Shown: positions 47,460-55,287 of the stretch, one piece after another
Layout of the letters: each line of letters starts with the position of its first letter
Position numbering within the stretch: the stretch's first letter is position 1
Assembly: GCA_029821755.1 (NCBI GenBank)
Contig: JALGSV010000002.1
Span: 82,591-146,590, forward strand
Source of the DNA: Candidatus Zipacnadum vermilionense
GTDB taxonomy: Bacteria > Armatimonadota > Zipacnadia > Zipacnadales > Zipacnadaceae
Length of the DNA stretch: 64,000 bases
Reading direction: 5' to 3'
Translations under genes and position numbers: made by a program
Notes under the pieces: model-generated
The model's database searches: none
Told to the model about the DNA's origin: nothing
The model's input: the letters and a program-made list of their open reading frames with translations, nothing else

Positions 47460-48737
47460 TCAGCACACCACTGTCTGGTGCCGCGCGTGTCCCACTGAAA
47501 CCAGGCTGATCGGCACCCCCGCTATCTCCGCCATTCGCTCCAGATACGATTGCGCTTGCGGCGGCAGGTCCGCCCACGTCTTCGCCTCGCACACCGGCTG
47601 CTGCCAGCCCTCCAACTCCTCATACACCGGCTCGGCCTGCTCCACGTCTCCCGGCCACGCCGGCACCGTGTCCACTACCTGCCCACCGATGCGGTACCCG
47701 ACGCATACGGGTATCGTCGCGAACCCATCCAGCACATCTAGCTTCGTAACGGCCACGTGCGTCGCTCCGTTCAGCAGCGCCGCACTGCGCAACATCGGCC
47801 CGTCCAGCCACCCACAGCGCCGGGGCCGGCCGGTAGTCGTGCCGAACTCCGCGCCCCGCTCCCGCATCGCCTCACCGGTCGCGTCCAGGCATTCGGTAGG
47901 GAAGATCCCCGCGCCCACGCGGGTAGTATAGGCCTTGCAGACTAGCGTCACGTCGTCAATCGCCGTCGGACCCACGCCGGTGCCCAGGCACGCTCCTCCC
48001 GCCACCGGGTGCGAGGAGGTGACGAAGGGGTACGTCCCGTAATCCAGGTCCAGGAAGGTCCCTTGCGCGCCCTCGAACACGACTCGCCGATCTGCGGTCA
48101 CGGCCTCTTGCACCAGCCGGCGGATGTCGGCCGCGTAACCGATCACCGCGCGTCCCGCCTCCCACACCTCCTCCAGTACGGCCTCCACCTCCAGCGGCTC
48201 GTGGTCATACAACGCCTTCAGCACTGGGTTCTTCAGCGCCAGTTGTCCCTTGATAAGGCTCCGCAGGCGCTCGGCGTCGCCCAGATCCCGGAAGCGCACC
48301 GGCTCCGGCAACCGCGCCACCTTGTCCGTGTAGGCCGGCCCGATCCCCCGCCGGGTGGTCCCGATGCTCCCCGCACCGCGCGCGTCCTCGGCCAGGCCAT
48401 CCAGCAGCCGGTGATACGGCATGATCACTCCCGCGTTGTAGCCCACGCGCAGGTTCTCACAGGCCACGCCCCGCGCCTGCAAGCTCGCGACCTCACCCCC
48501 CAACACTGCCGGATCGATGAGTGTCCCATCGCCCATCAGGCACTGGCAGTTCGGATGCAGAATCCCGGAGGGAATCAGGTGCAGCTTAAACTCCTGCCCC
48601 TCCACGACCACGGTATGCCCAGCGTTGTTCCCGCCCTGATAGCGCACAACCACCTCCGCGGTCTCGCAGAGCAGGTCCGTGATTTTACCTTTCCCCTCGT
48701 CACCCCACTGAGCGCCAACGACGACCACCGTGGCCAT
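47460..48737 (-). CDS. purA: Adenylosuccinate synthetase
   Basis: The 425-residue cytoplasmic enzyme joins IMP and aspartate with GTP hydrolysis to give adenylosuccinate, the first committed step to AMP. The N-terminus MATVVVVGAQWGDEGKGK contains the GTP-binding GDEGKGK loop. Other family blocks are NNAGHTVVVEGQ, GTTRRGIGPAYTDK, FEGAQGTFLDLDYGTYPFVTSSH, GVGPTAIDDV, TTTGRPRRCGW and TKLDVLDG. Length is normal for PurA. Start ATG 48737 follows AAGGAGG by 8 nt. The earlier in-frame codons are leader sequence that contains a terminator hairpin and a promoter. Stop TGA. Confidence 0.97.
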   Translation of the reverse strand: MATVVVVGAQWGDEGKGKITDLLCETAEVVVRYQGGNNAGHTVVVEGQEFKLHLIPSGILHPNCQCLMGDGTLIDPAVLGGEVASLQARGVACENLRVGYNAGVIMPYHRLLDGLAEDARGAGSIGTTRRGIGPAYTDKVARLPEPVRFRDLGDAERLRSLIKGQLALKNPVLKALYDHEPLEVEAVLEEVWEAGRAVIGYAADIRRLVQEAVTADRRVVFEGAQGTFLDLDYGTYPFVTSSHPVAGGACLGTGVGPTAIDDVTLVCKAYTTRVGAGIFPTECLDATGEAMRERGAEFGTTTGRPRRCGWLDGPMLRSAALLNGATHVAVTKLDVLDGFATIPVCVGYRIGGQVVDTVPAWPGDVEQAEPVYEELEGWQQPVCEAKTWADLPPQAQSYLERMAEIAGVPISLVSVGHARHQTVVC

Positions 48738-48758
48738 GGCTCCGTCCTCCTTAGACAC

Positions 48759-48781
48759 CAAAAAGGCCCACGCACGTGGGC
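48759..48781 (-). terminator. Terminator hairpin in the purA leader
   Basis: Minus-strand GGCCCAC-GTGC-GTGGGCC followed by TTTTT ends just before the purA ribosome-binding site. It lies downstream of the predicted promoter at 48815-48843, so it can act as an attenuator as well as ending transcripts from 48907-50076. Confidence 0.7.
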
Positions 48782-48814
48782 CCCGGGCCAGTCTCATGAT
48801 TCTCGGCCCGAGAG

Positions 48815-48843
48815 ACAATACCACACGGCGAGGGGGGTGTCAA
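48815..48843 (-). promoter_or_regulatory. Predicted sigma70 promoter of purA
   Basis: On the minus strand TTGACA (48843-48838) and TATTGT (48820-48815) are spaced by exactly 17 bp. Transcription would begin near 48808, giving a leader of about 71 nt containing the terminator hairpin. Confidence 0.65.
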
Positions 48844-48853
48844 ACGAAATGGC

Positions 48854-48898
48854 GGGGCCGCGATGAGCTGCGCACGAAGTGCGCGGCGAATCCGGCCC
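48854..48898. repeat. 45-bp dispersed repeat, copy 2
   Basis: Same 45-bp unit as 14326-14370, in the same strand sense, with two differences by eye. It lies between the URO-D-like gene and the purA promoter. Confidence 0.8.
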
Positions 48899-48906
48899 TG
48901 CGTCCC

Positions 48907-50076
48907 CTACCTCGCCAGCGGCTCCAGCCCAAAGTACTCCCGGTACGCCTCGATTACCGCGTAGTAGTTCTCCACCCGCACGTCCTCATGCACCGAATGG
49001 CTGTTGTGCAGGATATGCCCGCCGGGGCTCTGGCGGCCATAGTCCAGGGACTGGCGCACCTCCCGCTTGACCTCCTCCGGCGTCCCCAGGCACAGGCTGT
49101 ACCGGGCGTCGGTGTTACCCATGATGCAGACCTGCGTGTCGACGCCGTTCTCGATCAGCCACGGCCAGGTCATGCCCGCCGCCTGGTCCACTTCCTTGTA
49201 CCCCGCAATCCCCGAGTTGAAGAAAAAGTCGTCCTTGATCGCATGGTGGTTGCCGTCTGAGGTATAGACCGCCAGCGCTCCGTTCCTCTCGATAAGCGCC
49301 ACGTGCTCCTGGATCACCGGCAGCAGGAATTCGTGGTAGTGCCGTGGGGAAATGAACGGCCCCTTGTCACACGACACATCCCCGCCCATGGCCACCACGT
49401 CGTGGCCCAGGGAGATCAGGTACTCAGTCTGAGGGAAGCAGCCCGCCTGCTGTATCTCCAGCCACCGCCGGAACAACTGCGGCTCGGCGGCGATCCACAT
49501 CAGCATGAAGGGTGGGTAGAAAGCCGCCCCGGTCCCCGCGCCGATCTCGGCCATATAGAGCCAGTCCAGCCCCTCCGCCGCCGCCATCTCCTTCACGCGG
49601 CGCAGGATGTACAAGCTCTCCTCCCCAGGCGGCACGAAGGGCTTCGGCTCCCACCTCTCGATCATCCGGCGCACGCGCTCCTCGGACTGCCGGTGCGTAT
49701 AGGAGACCGGGACCACCGGGTTCACCAGGTGCGTCTTCTCGTTGTAGACGTAGTCCAGACCCTCTAACCGCCACGTCTTCGTCCCCGTCTTCTCCGGCCG
49801 GGGCAGGTCCCGCCCCCGGTTGCCCCCGGCACGGACCAGATCCACCTGGAAGAACTTGTGGATGGCGAAGACCGCCTGGGCCTGCATATCCACCAGCTCT
49901 TCCCAGGCAATCCCCTCGGCCAGCGCATCCCAGTACTGCACGGCGTCGGTAGCGGCATTGCGCCCGCAGATGTCCCAGTAGATGGGATGAAACTCGCAGA
50001 AGATCTCAAACAGCGGAGTCCGGTCGGGCTCCTCGTGGGCAAAGGCTTTCAGTACGCGTTCTCGTGATCCAGACAT
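48907..50076 (-). CDS. URO-D-like (uroporphyrinogen decarboxylase superfamily) protein 1
   Basis: The 389-residue cytoplasmic protein starts 6 nt after GGGAGG. It begins with SRERVLKAFAHEEPDRTPLFE, the typical opening of URO-D/MtaA-type barrels. The middle contains GHDVVAMGGDVSCDKGPFISPRHYHEFLLPVIQEH, a characteristic segment of the methyltransferase-like branch. It is probably a corrinoid-linked methyltransferase or an uncharacterised catabolic relative, not haem synthesis, since no haem genes are nearby. A second URO-D-like gene is at 55288-56385. It lies downstream of the GH26-like gene on the same strand. Stop TAG. Confidence 0.82.
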   Translation of the reverse strand: MSGSRERVLKAFAHEEPDRTPLFEIFCEFHPIYWDICGRNAATDAVQYWDALAEGIAWEELVDMQAQAVFAIHKFFQVDLVRAGGNRGRDLPRPEKTGTKTWRLEGLDYVYNEKTHLVNPVVPVSYTHRQSEERVRRMIERWEPKPFVPPGEESLYILRRVKEMAAAEGLDWLYMAEIGAGTGAAFYPPFMLMWIAAEPQLFRRWLEIQQAGCFPQTEYLISLGHDVVAMGGDVSCDKGPFISPRHYHEFLLPVIQEHVALIERNGALAVYTSDGNHHAIKDDFFFNSGIAGYKEVDQAAGMTWPWLIENGVDTQVCIMGNTDARYSLCLGTPEEVKREVRQSLDYGRQSPGGHILHNSHSVHEDVRVENYYAVIEAYREYFGLEPLAR

Positions 50077-50103
50077 GTGATTCCTCCCAGCTAAGATGCT
50101 CCA

Positions 50104-50166
50104 CTCTCTTCCCCCGCTTGCGGGGGAGAGTACCGGCTGCGCCGGCAGCCGGGGAGAGGGGGGCAG
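50104..50166. repeat. Tandem hairpins between operon genes
   Basis: TCTTCCCCCGC-TTG-CGGGGGAGA is followed by CCGGCTGC-GCC-GGCAGCCGG. It fills the 104-base gap between the GH26-like and URO-D-like genes; a transcript-processing role is possible. Confidence 0.65.
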
Positions 50167-50180
50167 CCGCTGCGCCGCCG

Positions 50181-51659
50181 TTACCTCGCCACCCTCACCG
50201 ACAGAGCCTTCCTCCCCGCCTCCCGCCCCTGCGAGTCCAGCGCCACCAGCGCCAGCGTATGCTCCCCCGGCGCCAGCGTCGTCGTGTCCAGGTCGTGGCG
50301 GTACACCCCCGGCGCGGTGAGGGTCACCATGGGCCTACCATCCAGCTTCCAGACCACCGTCGGCCGCAGCTCCCACGTCTTGACCCAGGCGGTCAGCGAC
50401 ACCGTCCCCCGCAGAACCGCCCCTGGCGTCAGCTCCTTCACGTGCGTCGGCAGGAAGCGCTGGTCTCCGCCCGTTACCGGCTGGGACAGGAAGTAGTCGG
50501 GCGCCACCGCCGTCCGGAAGCCCTCCAGCACCCGCCGACTGTCGGTCACGCAGTAGTTGTTGTACGGCCGACCGCTGTACTGGGAGTCGATGTTATTGCA
50601 GTTGAATAGGTCCACCATCTTCACCCGCCGGAACATGCGCGGCAGCGCGGCGAAAAGTTGGTGGTACTTCGCGACGGCAAAGTCTTCCTTCTCCACGCCC
50701 TTGTCCACGGTGTCACGATGGGTGGCGCCGTATTCACAGATAGCGATCGGCTTCCTCGCCGCATACTTGGCGTATACGTACTTCAGAAAGGCGGTCGGCG
50801 GCTCCCAGGAGCAGAGGCGATTCCGGTTATTGTCGTGGTAGTAGACGCTGTAGAAATTCACCCCTACCCAGTCCACGTACCCGTCGCCCGGATAGTATTG
50901 CTCGATGGGCCGCTCGGGGATGTGGTTGACGCACCAGATCATCGCCACGTTGGGTGCCAGCCGCTCCAGCACGTCGTGTACCAGCCGGAACTTGGCCTTG
51001 TACAGTTCCGGGCTCCCGTGGTAGGGCACCCAGTCGCCATTCATCTCCCCCGCGAAGCGCAGGAAGATCGGCCCCCCGCAAGCCGCCGCCTGCCGCGCCC
51101 ACTCCTGCAAGTAGCTGTCGTTCTCTACCCGCCGTAGGTCGTCCGGCTCCCAGGCAATCTGCGGCGCGATCCCCCGCGAGCGCAGGTCCCGCGCCCAACG
51201 GCTGGGGAAGGCGTCGCTATACCGCCCGTAGTTATACACCACCGCCAGCGACTTGCCCAGCAGGGCAGCGAAGGCCTCGTCGCGGCTACCTTCCTCCCCG
51301 CCCCGCAGCCGGTCGTCATACTCCAGACACGCCCCCAGGTAGCACCCGTATACCGGCTCATACTTCGCCCCGGAGTACAGCGGCACGACTTCCTCCCGCA
51401 CCGGCGGCAGATCCACGTACATGTCCAACTCCACGCCCCACCGCTCGGCCTTCATCGTCTCTACCTTGGCCGCATCCAAGTCCCCTATCGCCCGGTAAAT
51501 CTCCGCTTCCCGCCGATAGTAATCCGCCGCCGCCGTATACTCCCCCCGCGCCACCGCCTGATCCGCGAGCCGCCGGTAGGTAGCCGCATCGGCGGAAAAC
51601 ACCGGAGGCAGCACGGCGAGGAGGGCGAGGAGGGAGAGGGTGAAGCGCAGGAGCGTCAT
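50181..51659 (-). CDS. GH26-like exported glycoside hydrolase
   Basis: The 492-residue protein has signal peptide MTLLRFTLSLLALLAVLPPVFSADA. A TPR-like helical pair follows near 25-75 (ARGEYTAAADYYRREAEIYRAIGD), then a GH26-type barrel. LRFAGEMNGDWVPY supplies the acid/base Glu205 and AICEYGATH the nucleophile Glu309. YYPGDGYVDWVGVNFY is also typical of GH26. Such enzymes usually cleave beta-mannan or related beta-1,3/1,4 glycans. The ATG overlaps the stop of the HEPN gene (ATGA) and I see no Shine-Dalgarno sequence of its own. Its translation therefore probably depends on the toxin-antitoxin-like genes upstream. The C-terminus is a beta-sandwich. Stop TAA. Confidence 0.82.
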   Translation of the reverse strand: MTLLRFTLSLLALLAVLPPVFSADAATYRRLADQAVARGEYTAAADYYRREAEIYRAIGDLDAAKVETMKAERWGVELDMYVDLPPVREEVVPLYSGAKYEPVYGCYLGACLEYDDRLRGGEEGSRDEAFAALLGKSLAVVYNYGRYSDAFPSRWARDLRSRGIAPQIAWEPDDLRRVENDSYLQEWARQAAACGGPIFLRFAGEMNGDWVPYHGSPELYKAKFRLVHDVLERLAPNVAMIWCVNHIPERPIEQYYPGDGYVDWVGVNFYSVYYHDNNRNRLCSWEPPTAFLKYVYAKYAARKPIAICEYGATHRDTVDKGVEKEDFAVAKYHQLFAALPRMFRRVKMVDLFNCNNIDSQYSGRPYNNYCVTDSRRVLEGFRTAVAPDYFLSQPVTGGDQRFLPTHVKELTPGAVLRGTVSLTAWVKTWELRPTVVWKLDGRPMVTLTAPGVYRHDLDTTTLAPGEHTLALVALDSQGREAGRKALSVRVAR

Positions 51660-52081
51660 GAGACCGATGGTTCAGAGGGAGGCCAGGCAATACGAGCCTT
51701 CACGGCCTCGACGACCTCGCGGGCGATAGTGAGGGCCCGCTCGGCTTCCTCGCAGGAAGGTGGCGCCGCCCCCCCAGGATAGCGGAATTTCCATGCGTAG
51801 ACGGTGAGCGGCCTGGCGCGTTCCGCCAGCAGCGCTAGCGAGGGGTCAACCTCCCCGCACTGTGCCCCCACCTCGTTGAGATTGTGCGTCTTGCGGAAAG
51901 AGACTTCATGCCAGGTGAGGAAGGCCTTGAGCACCTTCTCGACCGCCTGCTGGCAGTGGAAAACCACATCCTCCAGGAGCGGTGGCTCGGCCGCCATGTC
52001 CACGGCCGCTCCCCGCAAGTCGAGGTCGACGTGACGCAGCCACTCCGAGGTCTCCGCCGCGACCGGCGAGTCAGGCCGCAT
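51656..52081 (-). CDS. HEPN-domain protein (partner of MNT)
   Basis: The 141-residue protein starts at ATG 52081, inside the end of the nucleotidyltransferase gene (11-nt overlap). The HEPN core is recognisable: FHCQQAVEKVLKAFLTWHEVSFRKTHNL, followed by helices ending LTIAREVVEAVKARI. HEPN/MNT pairs often act as toxin-antitoxin systems, where MNT adenylylates the HEPN RNase; others act as nucleotide-transfer pairs without toxicity. A full R-x4-6-H RNase motif is not clear here (RKTH is shorter). Its TGA overlaps the start of the GH26-like gene. Confidence 0.82.
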   Translation of the reverse strand: MRPDSPVAAETSEWLRHVDLDLRGAAVDMAAEPPLLEDVVFHCQQAVEKVLKAFLTWHEVSFRKTHNLNEVGAQCGEVDPSLALLAERARPLTVYAWKFRYPGGAAPPSCEEAERALTIAREVVEAVKARIAWPPSEPSVS

Positions 52082-52412
52082 AGAGCAACAACCCCTCGCG
52101 TACGACGGTCGACGGCAGGGACGCCCGTGCCCCCAAGCGGAACTGGAAGTCGCTGTCGGCGATGATGATCCGGTCCGACCAAGCCCTCGTCTCGCTCTCG
52201 GCGGCGAAGGCCGCCTCTTGCTGACCGGGCTCCTCCGGCGTCTCATCCGGCACCACCAACATCAAATCATAGTCGCTATCGGGCCCCCAGTCTCCGCGCG
52301 CCCGCGACCCGAACAGGTAGATGCGCAGCGGGTGGTAGATCTCCACCAGCCGCCGCACCAGCTCGGCCAGCGCCGGATCCTCTATCTGGGCTAGCTTGTC
52401 GGTAGTCGCCAT
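52071..52412 (-). CDS. MNT-family minimal nucleotidyltransferase
   Basis: The 113-residue protein has the DNA polymerase-beta-like signature LFGSRARGDWGPDSDYDLMLVV, with GSRARG at 35-40 and paired asparates D47 and D49. It also has a later acidic stretch (IIIADSDFQ) that may give the third metal ligand. Its partner is the overlapping HEPN gene. ATG 52412 is preferred because a predicted promoter (-10 at 52447-52452) would start transcription near 52440, downstream of the alternative GTG 52457. That GTG does have AAGAAGG 7 nt upstream. Stop TGA. Confidence 0.85.
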   Translation of the reverse strand: MATTDKLAQIEDPALAELVRRLVEIYHPLRIYLFGSRARGDWGPDSDYDLMLVVPDETPEEPGQQEAAFAAESETRAWSDRIIIADSDFQFRLGARASLPSTVVREGLLLYAA

Positions 52413-52446
52413 GGGAATCAGTCCCGCCGCCTGCCGGGACAGTCCA

Positions 52447-52475
52447 ATTGTACCCACTCTCTAGCCTTCTTACAA
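52447..52475 (-). promoter_or_regulatory. Predicted promoter of the MNT-HEPN-GH26 operon
   Basis: Minus-strand TTGTAA (52475-52470) and TACAAT (52452-52447) are spaced by 17 bp, directly upstream of the MNT start and downstream of the barrel gene stop. Confidence 0.45.
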
Positions 52476-52483
52476 CGCCGCCC

Positions 52484-53965
52484 CTACCTCTCCGCCTTCT
52501 CCTCCCGCACGATCACCCGCCGGCCCGCTCGGTGCCGCAGGCGGTAAGTCGCCCCTTCCGGCGGCGCCGTCAGCGTCACCGGCTCCGTGTCCTCCCAGGG
52601 CTGGATCGTGAAGCTGGCCGGCTTGGCGTCCTGCACAAAGGCCCGCACGACTGCCTCGTCCCCCAGCAGCAGCCCGGACCAGATCGGGCCCTTCTCCTGC
52701 AGGGCGGGAACGGGCGTGTTCATGGTTGTGCCGGCCTCCAGGAACTTGTAGTATCTCAGCATCTCGTCATAGATGGCCACCGCATCCTCGATCTCCTCGG
52801 TGGCGATGGACTCATGCCCCTTGCGCACTGGCTGGAATATCTGCATGCCGTCCGCCCCCCGCAGCCACAGGTGCCGCAGCACCTCTCGGTACCGCTCCCG
52901 ACTCATAATGGGCACCTGGGAGTCATCCTCGTCCGGACAGTACCGGTCCACCCACGGCAGAACCTGCTTCTCCGGCGCCCACCGCTGTTGATTAGCCTCA
53001 TTCTGGGAGACCTGGGCCAGCTCCACGCTGGTGTACAGGCGGTCCATGGTCTCCTGGTTAAGCGGCAGGTCCCCCAGCTTCTCCCAGTGCAGCTTGTACA
53101 GGTAGTCGTTCCCGTAGGCGATCGGGTTGCTCCCCGTCAGCAGCCCCAGTTGCTGCGGCGGCAGCGAGCGGCTCTGGGTCCACGACCATACTATCGTCTC
53201 CGGCGTGGAGACGACCGCCTCCCAGTTGGTGATAGAGCAGGCGGGGTAGATCTCCCGCACCGGCGCGGCCAGGTACGCGCTGAACAAGTCGGCCCGCAGC
53301 AGGGCGATGTACGCGCGGTAGCGCTCCCAATCATCCAGCACTCCCGGCGGGAACTGCTCCCGGCAGCGGGTGCACAGCTTGGCTTGCTCCCACCCGCGCT
53401 TGAGCGGCCAGGGCTCCCCTTCCCAGTCCATCCAGTAGCCCGTGACCTTCACCCCCGCGTCGCGGAACTTGCTCAGCGTCTCCCGCACCTTGTTGGCCCT
53501 GATATTCCATCCTTCCAGCATCAGCGGACAGACGTAATGCCTCCTGCCTTCGGGGAGCTCGTAGTCGGCGGGGAACTGGTGCAGCGCGTCGGGCGCCTCC
53601 CCGCCCGGCCCATTGCCGCCGTCGCCCTGCACGAAGATCACCTGCCCCCCCGCCTCCTGGATAGCCAGCGCCATCGGGATGTACTTCTCGTCCGGGAACA
53701 GCGCCTGGGTCAGCCCGCGCCGGGCCAGCTCCCGGTACATCTCCACCGGCAGCGGCTTGCCCTCCTCGAAGGACTTGTCCTCGGCGCTCATCCGGAAGCG
53801 CTGCCAGGTAACCATCGCCAGCCGCCCGCTCGCGTCATGCTGCAGCGGCGGCACGCGTTCGAACAGCGTGGGCAGGTCCCAGGGAATCGGGCTCTCCTCC
53901 GCGGCCAACACGGCCCCCCCGCCGCACAGCGTCAAAGCCAGACCGATCAGGATACTGATGCGCAT
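52484..53965 (-). CDS. Exported barrel protein, possible glycoside hydrolase-like
   Basis: The 493-residue protein has signal peptide MRISILIGLALTLCGGGAVLA and GAGGAG 11 nt upstream of its ATG. The sequence has alternating strands and helices of a (beta/alpha)8 barrel. A conserved-looking acidic segment VTGYWMDWEGEPWP is followed by CTRCREQFPPG, a CxxC arrangement often seen in uncharacterised glycoside-hydrolase-like barrels. The C-terminus is a small beta domain (PVTLTAPPEGATYRLRHRAGRRV). I do not recognise a defined family, so substrate is unknown. Neighbours are an MDR dehydrogenase upstream and the MNT/HEPN operon downstream. Stop TAG. Confidence 0.6.
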   Translation of the reverse strand: MRISILIGLALTLCGGGAVLAAEESPIPWDLPTLFERVPPLQHDASGRLAMVTWQRFRMSAEDKSFEEGKPLPVEMYRELARRGLTQALFPDEKYIPMALAIQEAGGQVIFVQGDGGNGPGGEAPDALHQFPADYELPEGRRHYVCPLMLEGWNIRANKVRETLSKFRDAGVKVTGYWMDWEGEPWPLKRGWEQAKLCTRCREQFPPGVLDDWERYRAYIALLRADLFSAYLAAPVREIYPACSITNWEAVVSTPETIVWSWTQSRSLPPQQLGLLTGSNPIAYGNDYLYKLHWEKLGDLPLNQETMDRLYTSVELAQVSQNEANQQRWAPEKQVLPWVDRYCPDEDDSQVPIMSRERYREVLRHLWLRGADGMQIFQPVRKGHESIATEEIEDAVAIYDEMLRYYKFLEAGTTMNTPVPALQEKGPIWSGLLLGDEAVVRAFVQDAKPASFTIQPWEDTEPVTLTAPPEGATYRLRHRAGRRVIVREEKAER

Positions 53966-54059
53966 CGGCCCGTCATCTCCTCAACTCGGGTGTCGCTGCT
54001 ATCCCCGCCTCCTGCTGCGTCCGCTGTATGATCATCTCCTGCCACTCCTGTCGCCCCCC

Positions 54060-55121
54060 TCACTCTCCCCACTCATACGCCACGGCACTCACCGCTCCCG
54101 GATTGTCGCGCAGCGTCCGGTACGCCTCCGGCGCCTCCTCGACGGGCGTGGGCGTGTCGATGATGTCCCCCACCGGCAGGTTCCCCGCCCGGATCTGGTC
54201 GACGGTCGCTAGCCGGTCGCCCACCGTGCGGTCGCCGGGCTTGAGCACCAGCACGCCCTCGCTCCCCGCCAGCCCTCCCGGCCCCATGGTCAACTGCTGC
54301 ATGTAAGTGGCCTGGAACACCAGGCGCGGCCAGACATTCGCGCACGAACGCAGCGCCGTCACCGGGTAGGCCGCGTGCAGCGTGCGATAGACCGGCTGTC
54401 GCAGCACCCCCGCCGCCAGGCGTGCCCCCTCTATGGTCGAGGACGACTCGATAGCGATGTCCGCTCCGCCCTCCGGGCAATGCGCCAGGATCTGCTCCCG
54501 GATATCCGCGTCCCGCCCGTTGAGGGTCGCGAGGGCGCCCCAGCGCCGTGCCCGCTCCAGGCGCGACTCCTCCAGGTCCACCACGATCACCCGCGCCCCC
54601 TGCACCAGCAGCCACCGAGCGTTGAAAGCCCCGATCAGGCCCTGGCCGATGACCACCGCCGTCTCGCCCGGCGCGGGGAAGGCGCAGCTCACCCCCCGCC
54701 AGCTAATCGCCGACACCTCGGCGGTAATGTAGTCCCAGGGGTCCGCCCCCGCCGGGAGCTTCACCAGACTGTCGTAACCCTCCACCACGCAGCGGTGGTG
54801 GCTGGCCTGCCCGCCCCACAGTTGCGTCACCCCCGGCACCGGCTGCGGATTCCGCCCGCTGACCAGATCCCCCACCCGCCAGCCCTTGACCGCACTCCCC
54901 AGTTCGATCAACCGCCCTACCCACGAGTACCCCGGAATCAGCGGAAACCGTCCCTTCGACTCGCCGGTCCCGGCCAGCACCCGAGTCTCCGTCCCCGGCG
55001 AGACGAAGCTGTAGATGGTCTCCGCCAGCACCTCCTGCTCGCCGCAGGGGGGCAATTCGAAGCCGGTGAACCCGATCTCCCCGGGCTCCCTGAACATGAT
55101 CGCTTTGGCGTCTATGGACAT
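54060..55121 (-). CDS. MDR-family NAD(P)-dependent dehydrogenase
   Basis: The 353-residue cytoplasmic protein starts 9 nt after AAGGAG. The N-terminal GroES-like domain reads YSFVSPGTETRVLAG: SPGTE (41-45) takes the place of the catalytic-zinc cysteine region, as in BchC-like and some sugar-dehydrogenase branches. The four-cysteine structural zinc loop is absent. The Rossmann motif VVIGQGLIG (156-164) is followed by an acidic residue (VVDLEESR), which favours NAD. It is likely a polyol, sugar or lactone oxidoreductase acting on imported products. A 15-bp palindrome lies about 30 bases upstream of the start. Stop TGA. Confidence 0.82.
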   Translation of the reverse strand: MSIDAKAIMFREPGEIGFTGFELPPCGEQEVLAETIYSFVSPGTETRVLAGTGESKGRFPLIPGYSWVGRLIELGSAVKGWRVGDLVSGRNPQPVPGVTQLWGGQASHHRCVVEGYDSLVKLPAGADPWDYITAEVSAISWRGVSCAFPAPGETAVVIGQGLIGAFNARWLLVQGARVIVVDLEESRLERARRWGALATLNGRDADIREQILAHCPEGGADIAIESSSTIEGARLAAGVLRQPVYRTLHAAYPVTALRSCANVWPRLVFQATYMQQLTMGPGGLAGSEGVLVLKPGDRTVGDRLATVDQIRAGNLPVGDIIDTPTPVEEAPEAYRTLRDNPGAVSAVAYEWGE

Positions 55122-55153
55122 GGGGTCTCTCTCCTTAGGAACAGTCAAAGGAC

Positions 55154-55168
55154 GACTGCACGGCAGTC
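55154..55168. promoter_or_regulatory. Palindrome GACTGC-ACG-GCAGTC, possible operator
   Basis: Perfect 6-bp arms with a 3-bp spacer lie just upstream of the ribosome-binding site of the MDR dehydrogenase gene. Position and size fit a dimeric regulator; no regulator is identified. Confidence 0.3.
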
Positions 55169-55229
55169 ATATGTCTGGCCTCGCGCTCCTCGACGCGGGA
55201 AGCGTCACCAGGAAGCGGAGGCCTTCGTC

Positions 55230-55280
55230 GGAACCCCCTCGCCTGAGCGAAGCGAGGGAGAGGGGGCAGGGGGTGAGGCC
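55230..55280. repeat. Hairpin repeat, LTPCPLPLQGRG family, copy e
   Basis: CCCCCTCGCC-TGAGCGAAGC-GAGGGAGAGGGGG with the shared tail GGCAGGGGGTGAGGC lies between the URO-D-like and MDR genes, ending 8 bases from the URO-D-like stop. Confidence 0.75.
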
Positions 55281-55287
55281 TCTCCCC

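Noticed and set aside
48737-48808. Purine riboswitch in the purA leader
   Set aside because: The leader between the predicted start and the terminator is too short for an aptamer, and I saw no purine-aptamer loop motifs.
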